The notes under the pieces were generated by a model. It ran no database searches and was not told the DNA's origin. It saw only the letters and a program-made list of their open reading frames with translations. Shown here one piece after another: positions 60,604-64,000 of a stretch of 64,000 nt of DNA. Positions within the stretch are counted from its first letter, which is position 1, and every line of letters begins with the position of its first letter. This DNA is from an uncultured Anaerolineae bacterium (GTDB lineage Bacteria; Chloroflexota; Anaerolineae; Promineifilales; Promineifilaceae). The translations under genes and the position numbers were made by a program. The stretch is taken from assembly GCA_905479495.1 (NCBI GenBank), contig CAJQMR010000024.1, positions 53,589 to 117,588 on the forward strand, written 5' to 3'.

Positions 60604-60723
60604 TACCGAATTATGGCACAGGTTTTTAATCAAGCAAATGTCGCGGAGCGAGCAACGTTTGACTCGTAGGTGGATTAGGGCGCCAGCGCACAGCATAACC
60701 TGTGTTTCCAACGCCCCCTCCCC

Positions 60724-60757
60724 AAACGGAGCGTGCCACTTTCATGGCACTCCGCTT
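60724..60757 (-). ncRNA. Group II intron domain V
   Basis: On the minus strand the 34-nt hairpin AAGCGGAGTGCCATGAAAG then TGGCACGCTCCGTTT has the classic domain V form: catalytic-triad-like start, GAAA tetraloop and two-base bulge side. Domain VI follows, with bulged A near 60675 and the 3' end a few bases on. Confidence 0.85.
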
Positions 60758-60768
60758 TCCAGCTGTTC

Positions 60769-62592
60769 TTAATTCACCCGTTGACCATCATATCGACCAT
60801 GAGTAATCTGTTGGTGGCAGGAATGACAAACCACAATAGTTTTGCGTCGTCGGGCTATCATGTTTTGAACCCATTCTGGTTTGTGTTTTCTACCTTGCCA
60901 ACGTTGGCGCAGATGTTTGAGTTTATTGACATGATGTGCTTCCAAATCAGCTACACGATGACAAAGCTCACATTTGCCAACCAATAACCGGGTCAGTAGT
61001 TCACTGGTTTTGCCAGCGATAACGTTGGGCGGAATGTTGTCCGATATGAAAGAAATCTTACGGGTCCGTAGAGGTGTTTCGCCACATTTGGCTACTAAAG
61101 GGGGTTTGTTCTCTCGTTCGATGGCGACTTGAATATGTTTCCATTCAAGTTGGCTTTGTCCCTTACGAAAATAGCGTTGGTAAGTGTGGCTCACTTTGTG
61201 GATTTTGTGTTTGGCGGCTAGCGTTTTGCGAGCACTTTCCATACAAGTCCACCGGACATGGCGTAAAGCAATGCTTAGGTTATCAGCTAGAGAATAGAAG
61301 TTTATCAATCCTCGTAGCTGGGCACCGAAGGTTTCAACTATTTCGTAATCGGAGAGTTCAATATACCCACCAATATGATGAGGTTTACCGTTTCTTGTGT
61401 AACGATGAAGCCAAGCCATCTTCACCAGTCTGGGTACACAGAGTCGAATGACCCCATTGACTGAGCGTCGTTTGACATTGTCTATACCTTTGATGATTTT
61501 GCCGTTGGCTTGGGTAGTGGAGATCTCGTAGCCCAAGAAAGTGGCGGCATCTGTGCTAGCGTGAGTGATGTAGGTTTTCTCTTGGGATAGGGTGAGGTTA
61601 AGATTGTTGAGATAGTTACTTATTTCTGCTTTGATGGCTTGAGCGTCTTTCTTGGTGCCGATGACGCCGAGCAGAAAGTCGTCGCAATAACGAATGTAGC
61701 GGAGTCGCTTATAACTCGAGTCATTTGGGTCACCTTCTGGCAGTTGACGTTGTTGTTGGCGGAGTTGTCGGTAAAGCAATTTATCTCCTCGTTTTTTGGC
61801 GCGTTGTTTCTCACTGGTGAGACGATAGTATGCAGGATTGTGTTTTCTTCGTTTGCCCATTGTGTGTTGAGGAATGAGCTCGTCTTCCACATAACAGTCC
61901 AACTCATGAAGGACAATGTTACTGATGAGCGGGCTAATGATGCCACCTTGGGGTGCGCCAGATTGGGTTTGATGATATTGCCAATCGTCGATGTATCCGG
62001 CCTCCAACATCCCTCTGACAAGTTTCAGAAAACGCTCGTCGTAAATTGTTCGTCCCAGCAGCTTGACTATTACCTTGAAACTGAGATTGTCGAAACAACC
62101 TTTGATGTCACCTTCGATAAACCATTTTGTTCCTGTCCACGTTCGTTTAATCTTTTGCAGTGCTGTATGACAACCTCGTTGGGGACGGAACCCGTGTGAA
62201 CTTTCTCTGAATTGGGGCTCATAGTAAGCTTCGAGAATCATTCGCATGACCTCTTGTACCAACTTGTCACTCCAATTAGGGATTGAGATGGGCCGTCGTG
62301 AGCCGTTGCGCTTGGGTACATAGACCCGGCGACTGGGCTTCCATTGGTAGGTACCGTTGCGAAGTTGTTCGATGATGGCGTCGATTTTAGCAACAGACAT
62401 TCCTTGGATAGTGTCCTCAGGGTCAGTGCCTATTGTTGTGGCCCCAGCATTGGCATAGATTTTGGCGTACGCTTTGAGGAACAAACCACGTCGCCGCATA
62501 TTGCGATAAACGCGGTTCAGTGGCAAGGTGCGTTCACCTCTACTCTGAACAACTCTCAGATACTGGTCTGCTAAGAGCATTTCGCTTGTCAA
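60769..62592 (-). CDS. ltrA: Group II intron reverse transcriptase/maturase with HNH domain
   Basis: The 607-residue LtrA-type protein has RT domains 0-7: YVPKRNGSRRPISIPNW, FRPQRGCHTALQKI, EGDIKGCFDNLS, SGAPQGGIISPLISNIVL, and the active site YIRYCDDFLLGVIG (YCDD instead of YADD). The X/thumb (maturase) region follows about residues 370-480, then a DNA-binding segment and an HNH endonuclease with zinc cysteines (CELCHRVADLEAHHVNKL, VVCHSCHQQ). It would splice the intron and copy it into DNA targets. Start is TTG 62592 (AGGAG site at proper distance) or ATG 62580. Length is normal. It is not fused to Cas1. Confidence 0.92.
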   Translation of the reverse strand: MTSEMLLADQYLRVVQSRGERTLPLNRVYRNMRRRGLFLKAYAKIYANAGATTIGTDPEDTIQGMSVAKIDAIIEQLRNGTYQWKPSRRVYVPKRNGSRRPISIPNWSDKLVQEVMRMILEAYYEPQFRESSHGFRPQRGCHTALQKIKRTWTGTKWFIEGDIKGCFDNLSFKVIVKLLGRTIYDERFLKLVRGMLEAGYIDDWQYHQTQSGAPQGGIISPLISNIVLHELDCYVEDELIPQHTMGKRRKHNPAYYRLTSEKQRAKKRGDKLLYRQLRQQQRQLPEGDPNDSSYKRLRYIRYCDDFLLGVIGTKKDAQAIKAEISNYLNNLNLTLSQEKTYITHASTDAATFLGYEISTTQANGKIIKGIDNVKRRSVNGVIRLCVPRLVKMAWLHRYTRNGKPHHIGGYIELSDYEIVETFGAQLRGLINFYSLADNLSIALRHVRWTCMESARKTLAAKHKIHKVSHTYQRYFRKGQSQLEWKHIQVAIERENKPPLVAKCGETPLRTRKISFISDNIPPNVIAGKTSELLTRLLVGKCELCHRVADLEAHHVNKLKHLRQRWQGRKHKPEWVQNMIARRRKTIVVCHSCHQQITHGRYDGQRVN

Positions 62593-63156
62593 GATTTTCT
62601 CCTTTGAGTTTGAACAGCCTGTGGCCCTTTGCCTTGTAAACGGCTTTCCCGTTCGCTGACTACTACGGCCACTCCGTGACCTTATGTCTCTCGACAGTTA
62701 GGCCATCCCCAGTTCCGTGATGTTGAGACGTGCTAGGCTGACTTAGGTTGTCCGTTCGTCCCCTTACCATCTTTCGTTAAGATGCACTGCTGTGGATTGA
62801 CCTACAACATGGCTGCACACTCACCATGTTGCCTCACAGCACACCAGGTTTCAGCCGGGCTTCCTGATGGAGAATTCTTACTCGTTGGCGACTAGACTTG
62901 AGGCAGTTTAGCTTTAACCTTATCAGCCAGGGCTTGAGGTAGCTTCTTGAGAGTCTCCAGCCTCTCTCATTCCCCTTTTCGTAGATGCTATGTTCACGCT
63001 TCCCTTTCGAGTTACGCCAACTAAGTTACCCTCATTAGTGTTTTGTCAATTCCTAATGTCCCTTTCAGGGCTATCTCAGCACCCGTTTCTGGGCGCACTG
63101 TGCAAAAATTCCATCCAGACAAGTTTTAACCGCTTTATTCGGACTGGTGCTTGTAG

Positions 63157-64000
63157 GTTTCAACCCCTCAAAGGAACCAACGGCCGTTCTGACTCTTAGT
63201 ACCAGCTTATTTTTAGTAGGTGCAATTTTGTTTCACCCCCTCAAAGGAACCAACGGCCGTTCTGACATTCAGGAGTTCTGGGATCAATACTGTGTAGATT
63301 AGTTTCAACCCCTCAAAGGAACCAACGGCCGTTCTGACTTGTTCCTTGGGCTATTAATCTACACGCACAATGCGTTTCAACCCCTCAAAGGAACCAACGG
63401 CCGTTCTGACATAGGAGAACACGGCCAAATGAAAAACCGCCTATGGGTTTCAACCCCTCAAAGGAACCAACGGCCGTTCTGACGACTACAGAATTTACAT
63501 CTGACGCGGCGACTGCTAAGTTTCAACCCCTCAAAGGAACCAACGGCCGTTCTGACGATTCTGTGCATATGAAGAAAAAAACACAGGAGAATGTTTCAAC
63601 CCCTCAAAGGAACCAACGGCCGTTCTGACACTCTTGTACCTGAACGTTACGACAGGCATGCCATGTTTCAACCCCTCAAAGGAACCAACGGCCGTTCTGA
63701 CAGGTGAAGACGCCTTAGTGTATCAAGGTGAGGGTGAGTTTCAACCCCTCAAAGGAACCAACGGCCGTTCTGACTTGTTCCTTGGGCTATTAATCTACAC
63801 GCACAATGCGTTTCAACCCCTCAAAGGAACCAACGGCCGTTCTGACCCTGCAGTAATAGGACACATGGTAGCAAATATCATGTTTCAACCCCTCAAAGGA
63901 ACCAACGGCCGTTCTGACTTTAGGTTTGACGATTGCTCTGCTCTTCGTCTTCGGTTTCAACCCCTCAAAGGAACCAACGGCCGTTCTGACACACTACGTT
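63157..64000 (-). CRISPR. CRISPR array, 12 repeats seen, continues past the window
   Basis: A 37-bp repeat (starts GTTTCAACCCCTCAAAGG on the plus strand, ends CCAACGGCCGTTCTGAC) occurs at 63157, 63230, 63302, 63374, 63447, 63520, 63593, 63665, 63738, 63810, 63882 and 63954, with spacers of 35 or 36 bp. Repeat 2 has one mismatch (A7 to C); the others match. Read on the minus strand the repeat ends GGGGTTGAAAC, typical of the 8-base crRNA tag of type I/III systems, so transcription probably runs right to left and the leader lies beyond the window. Spacer 3 (63339-63373) and spacer 9 (63775-63809) are identical. The stem palindrome AACGGCCGTT equals the window's dispersed motif. Confidence 0.97.

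Larger units (their letters stand above)
60666..63098 (-). mobile_element. Complete group II intron, about 2.4 kb
   Basis: Read on the minus strand the intron starts GTGCGCCCAGAAACGGGTGC at 63098, the standard 5' end of bacterial group II introns, and ends with domains V and VI near 60666-60670. The maturase ORF lies in domain IV. Exon-binding sites fit the flank: EBS1 TGTGCA at 62814-62819, in the loop of an 8-bp stem CAACATGG/CCATGTTG (62805-62831), pairs with IBS1 TGCACA at the 5' exon edge, and EBS2 AAGAATTC at 62872-62879 pairs with IBS2 GAATTTT just upstream. Intact motifs suggest an active or recently active element. No ACGGCCGT octamer lies inside. Exact 3' end uncertain by a few bases. 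Confidence 0.9.
204..63980. other. Dispersed palindrome ACGGCCGT, about 130 copies outside the CRISPR array
   Basis: Counted by eye along the whole window (about 130, plus some 12 variants CGGCCGT with another first base). Examples are at 204, 795, 1022, 3421, 4571, 7643, 8566, 10738, 22812, 26405, 33427, 49242, 56850 and 59774. It is found in coding and intergenic DNA on both strands, as expected for a palindrome, with flanks often giving AACGGCCGTTTCC. By base composition one to two would be expected. Longest empty stretch is the group II intron region, 59.8 to 63.15 kb. Function unknown. Confidence 0.95.

Noticed and set aside
60604..60711. Longer start for the ABC ATPase (36 extra residues)
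   Set aside because: That stretch is the 3' end of the group II intron (domain VI and exon junction), not part of the original gene.
60769..62592. Reverse transcriptase next to CRISPR as a CRISPR-associated RT (RT-Cas1 type)
   Set aside because: The gene is flanked by full group II intron ends, domain V and EBS sites and ends in an HNH domain; there is no Cas1 fusion and no cas gene in view.
62990..63199. Open frames in the intron end and first CRISPR repeats
   Set aside because: They consist of intron RNA or repeat/spacer sequence; no protein family or ribosome-binding site.
63443..63628. Open frame inside the CRISPR array
   Set aside because: It reads through repeats and spacers, giving the same peptide (FNPSKEPTAV) again and again.

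Overview
The window looks like a chromosomal segment of a free-living, GC-rich (about 55-60 % by eye) bacterium, probably a Chloroflexota/Anaerolineae-type organism. That placement is inferred from gene content (DUF2079 and YfhO-like membrane proteins, a kinase fused to an FGE-like domain, an AOR/formate dehydrogenase operon, paired citrate synthases) and from the many inverted-repeat elements; no rRNA or other marker gene is present to prove it.

Layout. 0-4.3 kb: end of a Gfo/Idh/MocA oxidoreductase and a two-gene phosphorelay. 4.3-7.9 kb: two citrate synthase paralogues (one with an N-terminal HTH) around a threonine dehydratase-like enzyme, with a 22-bp perfect palindrome between the divergent starts. 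7.9-21.4 kb: a surface-glycan cluster, mostly one translationally coupled minus-strand run (two O-antigen-ligase-like proteins, GT4 and GT2/GNT-I-like glycosyltransferases, radical SAM/B12 enzyme, nucleotidyltransferase, methyltransferases, flippase), whose genes are invaded by translated dispersed repeats. 21.4-33.9 kb: plus-strand amino-acid metabolism and export genes (aminotransferase, MocR regulator, racemase, PLP decarboxylase, AzlCD, ThrE pair) with small enzymes. 34-44.3 kb: a membrane Ser/Thr kinase with an FGE-like domain, an 808-residue protein resembling carnitine acyltransferases, biotin carboxylase, enoyl-CoA hydratase, SDR, MBL hydrolase. 44.4-50.6 kb: FDH-NTF2-AOR operon and a fused CoA-transferase. 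50.6-58.7 kb: two large membrane proteins, a frameshifted nitroreductase pseudogene and a big lipoprotein with glycosidase-like domains. 58.8-60.6 kb: an ABC ATPase and a truncated, diverged copy of it. 60.67-63.10 kb: a complete group II intron. 63.16 kb to the end: a CRISPR array (12 repeats seen, continuing past the window, no cas genes in view).

The strongest signal is genome-scale: the palindrome ACGGCCGT (core of AACGGCCGTT) occurs about 130 times by eye outside the CRISPR array, roughly once per 450 bp, in genes and between them on both strands, where one or two would be expected by chance. The same decamer forms the palindromic stem of every CRISPR repeat, and it is absent from the group II intron. 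A second layer is several families of short inverted repeats that sit between genes and, in the glycan cluster, run in frame through proteins or form their ends.
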